Shown here piece by piece: positions 24,248 to 32,319 of a stretch of 45,274 nucleotides of DNA (the stretch's first letter is position 1; each line of letters starts with the position of its first letter). The notes under the pieces are model-generated. The model was given only the letters and a program-made list of their open reading frames with translations, did no database searches and was not told the origin of the DNA. The DNA lies in contig JAJYZF010000028.1 of NCBI GenBank assembly GCA_021800165.1, positions 1-45,274 on the forward strand, written 5' to 3'. Both the position numbers and the translations under genes were made by a program. This stretch comes from Planctomycetota bacterium. Its GTDB lineage: Bacteria > Planctomycetota > Phycisphaerae > WQYP01.

Positions 24248-24724
24248 CTAATCCGGCCGAACCATAAACAACGGCTGATTGAATTCCACCGCTTGACCAT
24301 TGGCGACCATCATCTTTACCACCGTGCCGGCAACCTCAGCATGAATTTCATTAAATACCTTCATGGCCTCAATGACGCACACTACGGATTTGGGCGTTAC
24401 CGATGCTCCCGCACGTACGTAGGGATCCGAGTCCGGGTTGGGGGCGGCGTAAAACGTGCCCACCATCGGCGATTTAATGGCCACCAAATCGTCAGCCTGC
24501 GTGGTCGCCGCTGCGCCCTCCGCACCGCCCGCGGTCGCCGGGGCCGGCACCGCAGCCGAAATGACGGTGGCCGCGCCCGCACCCACCGCACCTGTCGGCA
24601 TATCTCTTTTAAGACGAATTCTGGCCTTGTCTTCCACCAATTCCAATTCCGTTACACTGTGGTCCGTCATCAGTTTAATTAAATCCCGCACCCGTTTGTT
24701 ATCGGTAAAGCTTTCTTTGGCCAT
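24248..24724 (-). CDS. accB: Biotin carboxyl carrier protein
   Basis: A 158-residue carrier. The biotinylation site is EAMK with Lys122, inside the C-terminal biotinyl domain (KSPMVGTFY at 85-93; FMVRPD at the end). It is joined to the N-terminal part by an Ala/Thr/Pro-rich linker (about 43-78), as in E. coli AccB. It delivers carboxybiotin from AccC to the carboxyltransferase. It lies between pepP and accC on the same strand. Confidence 0.95.
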   Translation of the reverse strand: MAKESFTDNKRVRDLIKLMTDHSVTELELVEDKARIRLKRDMPTGAVGAGAATVISAAVPAPATAGGAEGAAATTQADDLVAIKSPMVGTFYAAPNPDSDPYVRAGASVTPKSVVCVIEAMKVFNEIHAEVAGTVVKMMVANGQAVEFNQPLFMVRPD

Positions 24725-24788
24725 TTTCCATATCTCCGTCTGTTATTTTGACCTTGGCATCCGTCGCGCCCAGCCGCCGCCGGCTGCT

Positions 24789-25904
24789 TCAAACGCGCGC
24801 CGAGCCGATATCGTTGGGCAGGGTGCTTAGCACCCGATGCCCCTCCGGTGTCACCAGCACATCGTCTTCGATTCGCACGCCGCCGATGCCCGGTAGATAA
24901 ATCCCCGGCTCCACCGTGACCACCATCCCCGCTTCAAGAATAACCGTGCTTCGCGGGGAAAGCGAGAGTGGCTCATGAATGTCTCGACCGATGCCATGCC
25001 CCAGGCCATGGCCGAAAGCGTCTCCATAACCAGCCTTTTTGATGATGTTGCGGGCGATTTTGTCCACCTCACGTCCGGTCAGGCCCGGCTTGATGGCGGC
25101 AATCGCTGCTTGCTGGGCCTCCCGCACGACCTGGTAGATTTCCTTGATTTTCCGCGGCACTTGACCAACAAAAATCATCCGCGTCAGATCCGACCGGTAG
25201 CCACCAACCCGCGCCCCCCAATCAATGAGCAGTGCCGTATTATTCTCCAGTCTTACGTTGCCTGGGCGATAATGCGGAAGGCTGCCATTGGCTCCAGCCG
25301 CCACAATGGTGTCGAAGCTGGCATCTTCGGCTCCGCGCCGGCGCATTTCATAAACCAATAGCGCCGCGATTTCATTTTCGCTCATACCCGTATGCAGCCC
25401 GGCTTTGAGCTTCTCGAAGCCATGCTGGGCGACAGCCACGGCTTGTTCGATAAGCTTGATTTCCACCGCATCTTTACGGTTGCGCAGTGGAGAAACCATC
25501 CCTTCCACGCTTTTATAGGCCACTTTTTTGCCGCTTTTGCCCAAGGCCCTGCGCAGCGAGCGCTCTTCCCGCACGGTGATGGATTCCTCCTGGGCCGCCA
25601 GCGAGCCTGGGTTAATCCGCTGGATGATTTTGGCTAAAGCCTCCGCCAGCCCCTTTTTGCGCACCACGATCCGAACCCATGGACATTGCTGCAAAGCCTG
25701 CTGGCTGTAACGCGAATCGGTAATCAGCCAGACGCTATCCGGCGTCACCAGGGCCCAGGAATCGTCACCTTCAAATCCGGTCAGATAGCTCACCTCCGGA
25801 CCGTCGTTGACCAACAGAATCGGCAATCCCTTTTTCCGTTGGATCGTCCGCAAAGCTTCCACACGCTGCGCCAGATGCGGCGGCCATTGAATTTGTAGGG
25901 CCAT
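24789..25904 (-). CDS. M24 family Xaa-Pro aminopeptidase
   Basis: A 371-residue pita-bread metallopeptidase with an N-terminal creatinase-like domain. Metal ligands are visible as DWGARVGGYRSD (Asp about 228 and 239), the His in GHGLGHGIGRDIHEPL, and Glu residues in EPGIYLPGIGG and RIEDDVLVT. It likely removes N-terminal residues before proline. The start at 25904 (MALQIQWPP) gives the usual domain start; the frame is open to 25997, and ATG at 25931 is another option. The pepP-accB-accC order is common in many bacteria. A repeat element at 25986-26152 lies just upstream and may carry or disrupt promoter signals. Confidence 0.9.
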   Translation of the reverse strand: MALQIQWPPHLAQRVEALRTIQRKKGLPILLVNDGPEVSYLTGFEGDDSWALVTPDSVWLITDSRYSQQALQQCPWVRIVVRKKGLAEALAKIIQRINPGSLAAQEESITVREERSLRRALGKSGKKVAYKSVEGMVSPLRNRKDAVEIKLIEQAVAVAQHGFEKLKAGLHTGMSENEIAALLVYEMRRRGAEDASFDTIVAAGANGSLPHYRPGNVRLENNTALLIDWGARVGGYRSDLTRMIFVGQVPRKIKEIYQVVREAQQAAIAAIKPGLTGREVDKIARNIIKKAGYGDAFGHGLGHGIGRDIHEPLSLSPRSTVILEAGMVVTVEPGIYLPGIGGVRIEDDVLVTPEGHRVLSTLPNDIGSARV

Positions 25905-25985
25905 AACCGGCTTTCCCGTTACAACTTCCATCGAGTAGCAGTATAAGAGAAGTGTCTGGTGGCTACCAGGGTAAAGGCGCAATGA

Positions 25986-26152
25986 GGGTCCGGGCAAAAA
26001 TAAATTCGTGTTTTACGGCGTAGGAGTTTTGTTACCGCTGGCAAGACGCGAGCGACGCGCATACCGTGGCTCTAAGTCTGTAAGGAGCGAGCAACGCCGC
26101 CAGCGGCCAAAAGAACCAGCCGGAAAGTGTGAAGTTATTTTTGCCCGGTCCC
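25986..26152. mobile_element. MITE-like element with terminal inverted repeats
   Basis: The ends GGGTCCGGGCAAAAATAA (25986-26003) and TTATTTTTGCCCGGTCCC (26135-26152) are inverted repeats of 18 bases with one mismatch. Similarity continues inward (ACCGCTGGC against GCCAGCGG). The 167-base element has no open frame of note. A partial copy of its right end is at 43389-43421. It resembles a non-autonomous transposable element or a REP-like mosaic; no transposase is in the window. Confidence 0.6.
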
Positions 26153-26259
26153 TTACACCATCACCGTAGCCGGCTGGGAGCCTCCAGCCGCGGCGACTAA
26201 AGTGTTGATTACCACCGCGCCATGGTCTTCACCACGCACGTCGCCGCGCGGGCCCGAGA
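26153..26259. other. Spacer with GGCTGG/CCAGCC hairpin
   Basis: Downstream of the SGNH hydrolase gene on the minus strand. A small hairpin at 26172-26189 (GGCTGG, GAGCCT, CCAGCC) is visible. It lacks a T-run, so a terminator role is uncertain. Confidence 0.4.
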
Positions 26260-27630
26260 CTACTTCACGGCGGTCAGGGTATAGTTATCCGGAAGCGGCT
26301 TGGCGGCGGCGTACTGGGCTGCATCCATGTGCCGCCAGTGCTTATACATGGCCGCAACCAGTTTTCGCCCCGCTTTCTCAACGGCGGGACCACCCAAGCG
26401 CGCCAGCGGTAACTGGTAGTTCCGCCAGGTCACAAAACGATATTCCGTCTGCAGCCAAACCAATCGCATCACCTTATACGCCTGGCCCATCATGGGGGTG
26501 TCGTAGCGGGCTAAATTAATACCCTTGGCCAGTTGGCCGGCGCTAAATGTTCCCACCTGCTGATGGTTGATTCGCAGTTGATAGTCGCCCGCCGCCAGAC
26601 CGCCGACACGCAGCGGCTCGCGGTCCAGAACCCGATACGCATGAACCTCCTTCAATACCATCGCCGCCAGCGGGTTCACCGCATGCATATTTTGTCGCGG
26701 CCCCGTCCACCCCGCGACCTCGGGTGGAAATTGCGGCCACGAGGCATGAAGTGTCATCATCGGGTAAGGCAAAGACTGATCCAACTCTGTCCAGGAAATT
26801 TGTGTTGGCGATGCGGAAAGATTGCTTACCGTCGTGTTTGCTGTCTTGACGACGGTTTTATTGGCGGCGTTAATATCCACTGCCGCCACGGTGGCCGGAG
26901 CACCCCACGCCCGCAACAGGGTCTGCGCCATCACCATTTGGCCCGTAGCGCCCGGGTGGCATTGGCCCGGGATGATGCGCGTGGCCAAATGCGGATTTAT
27001 TTTGATTGCAGCCTTAATAGCCTCAACCATCGCGGTATTAAAATCTACGCACAGCAGATGATTCTTAGCCGCCAGTTTCTTGACAAAATTGCTATAACGG
27101 ATGAGCACATCATTGTAGCTTCCTGGCCGATGGTGCGGATTGACCGGATAACCTTTCCGCTGGGCATAATTATCCCACGGAGAAGGGGCAATAAGCACAA
27201 TTTTTACCCCCGGCAGATGGGCCTGAAGCGATTGAATAATGTGCCGGTAGCCGTTTTTGTAGATCATAAAAATATGCTTGTTAAACGGCCTGTAGCTGCC
27301 ATCATTCATGCCCAGCATAATGGTGACCACGTTGGGCTTAAACGGAAATATGTCGCGCTTCAATCGTAAATTAATCCCGCCCGCCCAACCACCCGTAACC
27401 CGGTCGCCGCCGACCCCGGAGTCTACAAAGCGTACGTGCAGGTTGGGAAAACGCGTGCGAATAAACGTTTGCACCGCCACCGGGTAATAGCGCTGCTCGG
27501 TAATGCTGTCCCCGTAAAACACCACCCGATCGCCGGCTTTAATAAAAAAACCTTTCGCCTGTGCCGCATTTCCGCCGGTCCATCCGACCATCAATAATGC
27601 CGCCATTGCCAACCAAAACATCGATTTCAT
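26260..27630 (-). CDS. Exported SGNH/GDSL hydrolase
   Basis: A 456-residue secreted esterase-like protein. The signal peptide is MKSMFWLAMAALLMVGW... up to about residue 25 (AAQA). Block I FYGDSITEQ has Ser42 as nucleophile, the Gly of block II is in GVGGDRVTGGW, block III is LGMND, and block V His is in CHPGATGQ. The C-terminal 200 residues are an extra region without a recognised domain. Such proteins in Planctomycetota often deacetylate or de-esterify polysaccharides; the substrate here is unknown. GGAG is upstream of the ATG at 27630. The gene is alone, with a large repeat island behind its 5' end. Confidence 0.88.
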   Translation of the reverse strand: MKSMFWLAMAALLMVGWTGGNAAQAKGFFIKAGDRVVFYGDSITEQRYYPVAVQTFIRTRFPNLHVRFVDSGVGGDRVTGGWAGGINLRLKRDIFPFKPNVVTIMLGMNDGSYRPFNKHIFMIYKNGYRHIIQSLQAHLPGVKIVLIAPSPWDNYAQRKGYPVNPHHRPGSYNDVLIRYSNFVKKLAAKNHLLCVDFNTAMVEAIKAAIKINPHLATRIIPGQCHPGATGQMVMAQTLLRAWGAPATVAAVDINAANKTVVKTANTTVSNLSASPTQISWTELDQSLPYPMMTLHASWPQFPPEVAGWTGPRQNMHAVNPLAAMVLKEVHAYRVLDREPLRVGGLAAGDYQLRINHQQVGTFSAGQLAKGINLARYDTPMMGQAYKVMRLVWLQTEYRFVTWRNYQLPLARLGGPAVEKAGRKLVAAMYKHWRHMDAAQYAAAKPLPDNYTLTAVK

Positions 27631-28720
27631 CAATTTTTTCTCCAAGGATGGGCCGGTCGGTCCGCGGACATCGCGCGTTGCACATGTACCTTCCGGGCAA
27701 TCACCGGACCATAATCGCCGATCTTCCACCGCCGGTCAACCCGCAGTCGGCGATGGCTGCCTCGCCGCGTCGCCATTACCCCGCCCCACCCCCGTTTAGC
27801 GGGCGAGGCTGCCTCGCCGTGCCGCCGTTACCCCGGCCCGCCGCCGTCCGCGCGTCGCGGTTACCCGGACCGCTCCTCGGCGTCCCCTGCGGTGAGCATC
27901 CCCCTGCGCCCCGCAGCCCCCGCCGTTACCCCACCCCCGTTTAGCGGGCGAGGCTGCCTCGCCGCGTCGCCATTACCCCGACCCGCCGCCGTCCGCGCAC
28001 CTCCGCTCCCGAAGTTTATCCCGGCCGCGCCGGGATGGTAAATCCGTCCTCGTGCCTGACCGCTGATAGCTGATCGCTGACCGCTGATCGCTTCCCAGCA
28101 CCCCCTGCGGCCACAGCCGCCATTACCCCGTCCCATACCCCGCCTATCACTCAACCAAGCGGAACTCCCGATGGAAGGCGAAACTGCCCAGCGCAGCCGA
28201 GCCTCGTTCCGCCCGACCGCAGGCCCCCAAACCGCCCGCGATCACTGACAATTAAATACGCCCGTCGCCGCGTGGCCCCGTCGAAGCCACAGGCCACGCA
28301 CCACCTCAAAATAAGGAATTCGACCCATGCCCATGTTGCGCCCACAAAAAGAAAAAAAGCCCCCTCAACCCGGAAAATTAAAAATGCTTGGCCGTCTCGG
28401 CCATCTTGGCCATCTTACCCCAAAACCCCAACAAAACTGCCCATTTTTCAACCTGTCCAAGCTGGCCAACAACAAATTCCTTGGCCATCTTGCCCGTGCC
28501 CGCCGCCCCCGCTCTGCGGTCCTCTGCGTCCCCTGCGGTAAAAAGTCGTCATCGCCGTTGAGGCATGGATGCCGAAATCCCGATGTGACAGGAGTCACCA
28601 ATCGGGACCTCCTGTCTCCTTCCTCCTGTCTCCTCGCCAAAAAAAAACTTGTTGATCTTGTCAATCTTGACAATCTTACCCCAAAAATCCACCCCCGTGC
28701 CTTGGGGGGGGAGTTTTCTT
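27631..28720 (+). repeat. Large gene-free repeat island (L and M)
   Basis: About 1.1 kb without a credible gene. Two GCGAGGC-family blocks occur (about 27780-27900 and 27925-28000). They are followed by a CTGATCG heptamer array (about 28060-28095), a GGCCATCTT 9-base array (about 28388-28418) and a related CAATCTTGA array (about 28648-28680), both ending in TTACCCCAAAA. At 28558-28580 lies a word found inverted in island C. Predicted frames here (for example 28327-28740) are repeat translations. Confidence 0.75.
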
Positions 28721-28748
28721 TTGACAGGCTGCCATCATAACTTATAAT
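28721..28748 (+). promoter_or_regulatory. Strong sigma70-like promoter
   Basis: A perfect TTGACA (28721-28726), a 16-base spacer and a perfect TATAAT (28743-28748), immediately after the repeat island. It would give the downstream gene at 28949 an untranslated leader of about 190 bases. A 15-codon open frame in the leader (from 28774) is too short to judge. Confidence 0.7.
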
Positions 28749-28948
28749 CTCTGGCGGTGGCGAGAAGAACAGATGGCGGGCAAGGAACTGGTGCCGGTGC
28801 CTAAGCAGTGCTTTAAGTGACCGGTGCGGGTTGAAAGTGTTGTTCGCAACATGCCAAGTGAAGGCGGTGCAGGTTTTCGCCACACCGACCTGAACATGAC
28901 GCGGACCGGCGATTTTGGCGGAATTGGTCAAACAGAATTGGAGACTTT

Positions 28949-31255
28949 ATGCCAGTAAAGCGGTTTGGTTCAGCGGTACGTGGTGGCCGGAAGATGTTTA
29001 CGGAAACTCAATCCGCGGGCGGATTTGCACGTGGCGGGGGCAGATTTTTTCTAGTCACGATGGCGGCGGCGGTGGCCGCGGCGGTCCTGGGCAGCGGGCT
29101 GACCCTGATGCCGACGGCGACGGTGCAAGCTCAGACCGGCCCGGCGGCAGGGGCGGCGGTGCCGACCTATTCGCTTAGTGATGAGGCGGACTTGTTCATG
29201 CACTATTCGCTGATGGGGGATCTGCGGCTGGCGCAAAATTTTGGACAAGCCATTTTAAACAGCCATCCCCAGCCGGTGGCTTTGCTGCGGGCGTTTGAAG
29301 CTGCGGCCAATGGGCGCAACGTTTCAGAAATCCTCCTGCAGAATCAGAAAAATAAACCGTTGCGCGCGGTATCGGCGAAAATTGCGGCGATGCTCGAAGA
29401 AGGGCAGATAGACCTGGCCCGTAACCCGGATCGGATTAAGACGGCAATAGCCCACATGGCGATCAGTCCGCGGGCATTTGTGGTTTCGCGGCAACGGCTG
29501 ACCGCGGCGGGTGAATTTGCGGCCCCGTTTTTTATTGCGGCGATGAACAACCCCGCGGATCGAAGCGAAGTGCCATATATTGTGCAGATGATGAGCGATA
29601 TCGGTAAGCCCCTGGTGAACCCGCTGGTGCAGGCTTTGCAGACTCCGGTAATTCCGGAAAGAATCCAGTTTGTGCAGGTGCTGGGGAATATCGGCTATGC
29701 CCAGGCGCTGCCCTATCTCAAGGCGATTGTGGAGAATCCAAAATCCAGCCCGGTGCTGGTACAGGCGGCGAAGATCGCGGTGCAAAAGATCGATCGCCAC
29801 GGATTTTTCGCCCATTTGAATGCGGCGGATTCGTTTGTGAATTTGGGATGGCGGTATTTTTACAATTCGCCCGCCGTCGCGGCCAACCAGCCCGACGAAG
29901 CCACGAACCCCGTGTGGTACTTTAATAAGACGCTGAACAATGTGGTGGCCACGCCGGTGCCGACGGCGATCTGGAAAGATGTGCAAACGATGCGGGCCGC
30001 CAAAGATGCTTTGCGACTCTCTCCCAAAAATCCCACGGCAATAAGCCTGTGGCTGGCGGCGGATTTGCGGTGCCAGATCGACTTACCGATGGGCCAGAGT
30101 AATCCGACCCAGCCGGCGGGAACGCCCAGCGCTCATTATTATGCGGTGGCCGCGGGACCGCTTTATCTAAATCCGGTTTTGGAAATTGCGCTTTCGCAGC
30201 ACAATACGCCGCTGATTCTCAACACCATTGCGGCGCTGGCACAAACCGGTGGTGTGCAGGGGTTGGTGGGCACGGGCAAGGCGGCCACGCCGCTGATGAC
30301 GGCGCTGTCTTATCCCGATCCTCAGGTTCGCTTCGAGGCGGCTTTTGCCTTAGCCAAGGCCAATCCGGCGCGGAAATTCATGGGCTGGTACCGGGTGCCG
30401 ACCGTTCTGGCGGAAGCTGTGGCCCAAGCCGGTAAGCCGGCGGCGATTCTGGTGGATCCCAATGCCCAGAACCGCAATCGGCTGCGGGCCATTTTAAGTG
30501 AGCAGTACCATGTGTACGATGCGCCGCACTTTGCGCAGGCGTTGGTACAGGCGCGGTGGGCTGCTTATATTGGGTTGGTGGTGGTTCCGGGCGGCGCACC
30601 GGCCAACCACATGTTGGAAATGGCCGCGACGGATGAACGTCTGCAATACGCACCGGTGCTGGTAACCGGCCCGGTGTATGATGTGCCGAAGCTGAAGCTG
30701 GAATATGTGAATCAGGCCACGGTCGGAGAAATTGCCGCCACGGCGGACAGCGGCGAGATTGGCACCGCGCTCCAGCAGATTAAGGATCGACTCCGCATTA
30801 CGACGATTGGGCCGACCCAGGCCGCGAAGTTTTCGGTGGAGGCGTCGCATCTGCTAAGGCAAATAGCCGTGAACCGGGGTAGCATCTACGATGTGAACAC
30901 CGCCCTTCCCGCGTTGTTAACCGCGCTTCACGATTCCAATTCGGCGGTGGCGTTGGCGGCGGCCGGGGCTTTGGGACAGATGCGCAATCCCCAGGCCCAA
31001 CTGGCTCTGGCGCAAAGGGCGCTGGAGCAGGAGAGCCAAAGTGCAGTGACGGTGCGGCAGGCGTTGCTGCTGGACTTGGCCGCTTCGGCGCGCAACGTTG
31101 GCAATCACCTTAGTGCCGACAGCATAGATCGCTTAATTCGGGTGGTGAAGGGCAGCGATCCGGCACCGGTGCGTACGGCGGCCGCCACGGCTCTGGGGGC
31201 CTTGAATGTACCGAGCAACCAGGCGGCAGAGCTTATCTTGACTCAAACACATTAA
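28949..31255 (+). CDS. Exported HEAT-repeat protein with receiver-like segment
   Basis: The 768-residue product has a long basic N-region and hydrophobic core (about 33-56), probably cleaved after VQA near residue 61. Alpha-helical HEAT/PBS-type repeats are visible, for example PDPQVRFEAAFALAKANP (about 455), DSNSAVALAAAGALGQMRN and DPAPVRTAAATALGALNV near the end. Between them, about residues 497-560, AAILVDPNAQNRNRLRAIL and a later YIGLVVVPGG look like a degenerate response-regulator receiver fold. Function is unknown; scaffolding or protein binding in the envelope is plausible. GGAG lies 5 bases before the ATG. Confidence 0.75.
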   Translation: MPVKRFGSAVRGGRKMFTETQSAGGFARGGGRFFLVTMAAAVAAAVLGSGLTLMPTATVQAQTGPAAGAAVPTYSLSDEADLFMHYSLMGDLRLAQNFGQAILNSHPQPVALLRAFEAAANGRNVSEILLQNQKNKPLRAVSAKIAAMLEEGQIDLARNPDRIKTAIAHMAISPRAFVVSRQRLTAAGEFAAPFFIAAMNNPADRSEVPYIVQMMSDIGKPLVNPLVQALQTPVIPERIQFVQVLGNIGYAQALPYLKAIVENPKSSPVLVQAAKIAVQKIDRHGFFAHLNAADSFVNLGWRYFYNSPAVAANQPDEATNPVWYFNKTLNNVVATPVPTAIWKDVQTMRAAKDALRLSPKNPTAISLWLAADLRCQIDLPMGQSNPTQPAGTPSAHYYAVAAGPLYLNPVLEIALSQHNTPLILNTIAALAQTGGVQGLVGTGKAATPLMTALSYPDPQVRFEAAFALAKANPARKFMGWYRVPTVLAEAVAQAGKPAAILVDPNAQNRNRLRAILSEQYHVYDAPHFAQALVQARWAAYIGLVVVPGGAPANHMLEMAATDERLQYAPVLVTGPVYDVPKLKLEYVNQATVGEIAATADSGEIGTALQQIKDRLRITTIGPTQAAKFSVEASHLLRQIAVNRGSIYDVNTALPALLTALHDSNSAVALAAAGALGQMRNPQAQLALAQRALEQESQSAVTVRQALLLDLAASARNVGNHLSADSIDRLIRVVKGSDPAPVRTAAATALGALNVPSNQAAELILTQTH

Positions 31256-31363
31256 AGTGCGCGGTTGCCAGTGGTGGTAAGATCGTGTAAATTAATGGGC
31301 TTGCTTGCCGGCGTGTTGACACGCCGACAAAGCGTTGTTGCTCATTAAAAGGAATGTTCACCC
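31256..31363 (+). promoter_or_regulatory. Leader with perfect hairpin before TPR/alpha-CTD gene
   Basis: CGGCGTG-TTGA-CACGCCG at 31309-31326 is a perfect 7-base stem and tetraloop about 38 bases before the next start codon. No T-run follows. It may be a weak terminator of the upstream gene or a structured leader. Confidence 0.4.
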
Positions 31364-32260
31364 ATGGTAACATCAGGCGAAACAACATCGGTTAAGGCGC
31401 TTTTGGAAAAGGTCCGGCAGCAGGTGGCCGCCGGCCATATCGAGGCCGCCTTGGACCGCCTGGAAGAGGCCTATCGTCTGGACCCTGAAAATCAGGAGGT
31501 GGCTTTTAAGCTGGCCTGGTATTTGGATTTGCATGGCGAAGATGAACGAGCCATCGAAATTTACGAGGCGCTTTCAGACCTTACCCCTACGCACGAAGGT
31601 GTACTGCTGAATCTTTCGGTATTGTATGAGGACGGCGGATTTTATGACGATGCCGAGGAGGTGCTGCATCGGCTTTTGACCTCCAAGCCGAACCATCCGC
31701 GTGGCCGCATCTATTATCAGCACATTGACGGTTCAACGGATATGGTCATTCAGGATGATCCGGAGAAGCGTTTTCTTAACCGCAATATACTGCTGGATAC
31801 GCCGGTAACGGACTTTGAGCTTTCGGTGCGGGCGAGGAACTGCCTGCGGAAAATGAACATCCGCACGTTGGGCGATTTGCTGAAAACCTCCGAGGAAAAC
31901 CTTTTAAGCTATAAAAATTTCGGCGAGACGAGTCTGGAAGAGATTAAGGTGATGCTGGCCCGCAAGGGCTTGCGCTTAGGCCAGGCCTCTGAAGATCTGG
32001 CTCATGCCCGGCGGCTGGAAATGGTAAGAGCCGCGGCTCCGAATGTTCCCGAGTCCGTGCTGAATCAATCGGTGGAAGATCTGGAACTTTCCGTGCGGGC
32101 CGCACGGGCGTTGGAGCGATTGAACATAACCACGGTTGGCGATCTGGCCAGCCGCACCGAGGCGGAGATGTTGGGCTTGTCCAATTTTGGAGAAACCAGT
32201 CTCAATGAGATTAAGCAGCGCTTGGCGGAAGTGGGCCTGACTTTGCGAAAAGTAACTTAA
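31364..32260 (+). CDS. TPR protein with two RNA polymerase alpha-CTD domains
   Basis: A 298-residue protein. Residues 10-120 form TPR-like helical pairs (LDRLEEAYRLDPENQEVAFK, AIEIYEALSDLTPTH). Two alpha-CTD domains follow at about 143-206 and 233-296. In the first, SVRARNCL aligns with E. coli RpoA R265, N268 and C269, and NFGETSLEEIK with G296, S299 and E302, so most UP-element contacts are kept. In the second, R245 is kept but N268 and C269 positions are Arg and Ala. It is not RpoA: the N-terminal assembly domain is replaced by TPRs. It may bind promoters or compete with RpoA; similar proteins are annotated in Planctomycetota. AAGGA precedes the ATG. Confidence 0.88.
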   Translation: MVTSGETTSVKALLEKVRQQVAAGHIEAALDRLEEAYRLDPENQEVAFKLAWYLDLHGEDERAIEIYEALSDLTPTHEGVLLNLSVLYEDGGFYDDAEEVLHRLLTSKPNHPRGRIYYQHIDGSTDMVIQDDPEKRFLNRNILLDTPVTDFELSVRARNCLRKMNIRTLGDLLKTSEENLLSYKNFGETSLEEIKVMLARKGLRLGQASEDLAHARRLEMVRAAAPNVPESVLNQSVEDLELSVRAARALERLNITTVGDLASRTEAEMLGLSNFGETSLNEIKQRLAEVGLTLRKVT

Positions 32261-32319
32261 AAAGCTGCCCGCCTGATCTAAGGCCCGGCTGGGACAAGAG
32301 TTTTTTGAAAGGATCAAGG

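Noticed and set aside
28327..28740. Possible 137-residue protein in the large repeat island
   Set aside because: The sequence is made of 9-base arrays and CCTCTGCGTCCCCTGCGG-type words; no conserved domain is seen and the frame ends inside the promoter of the next gene.
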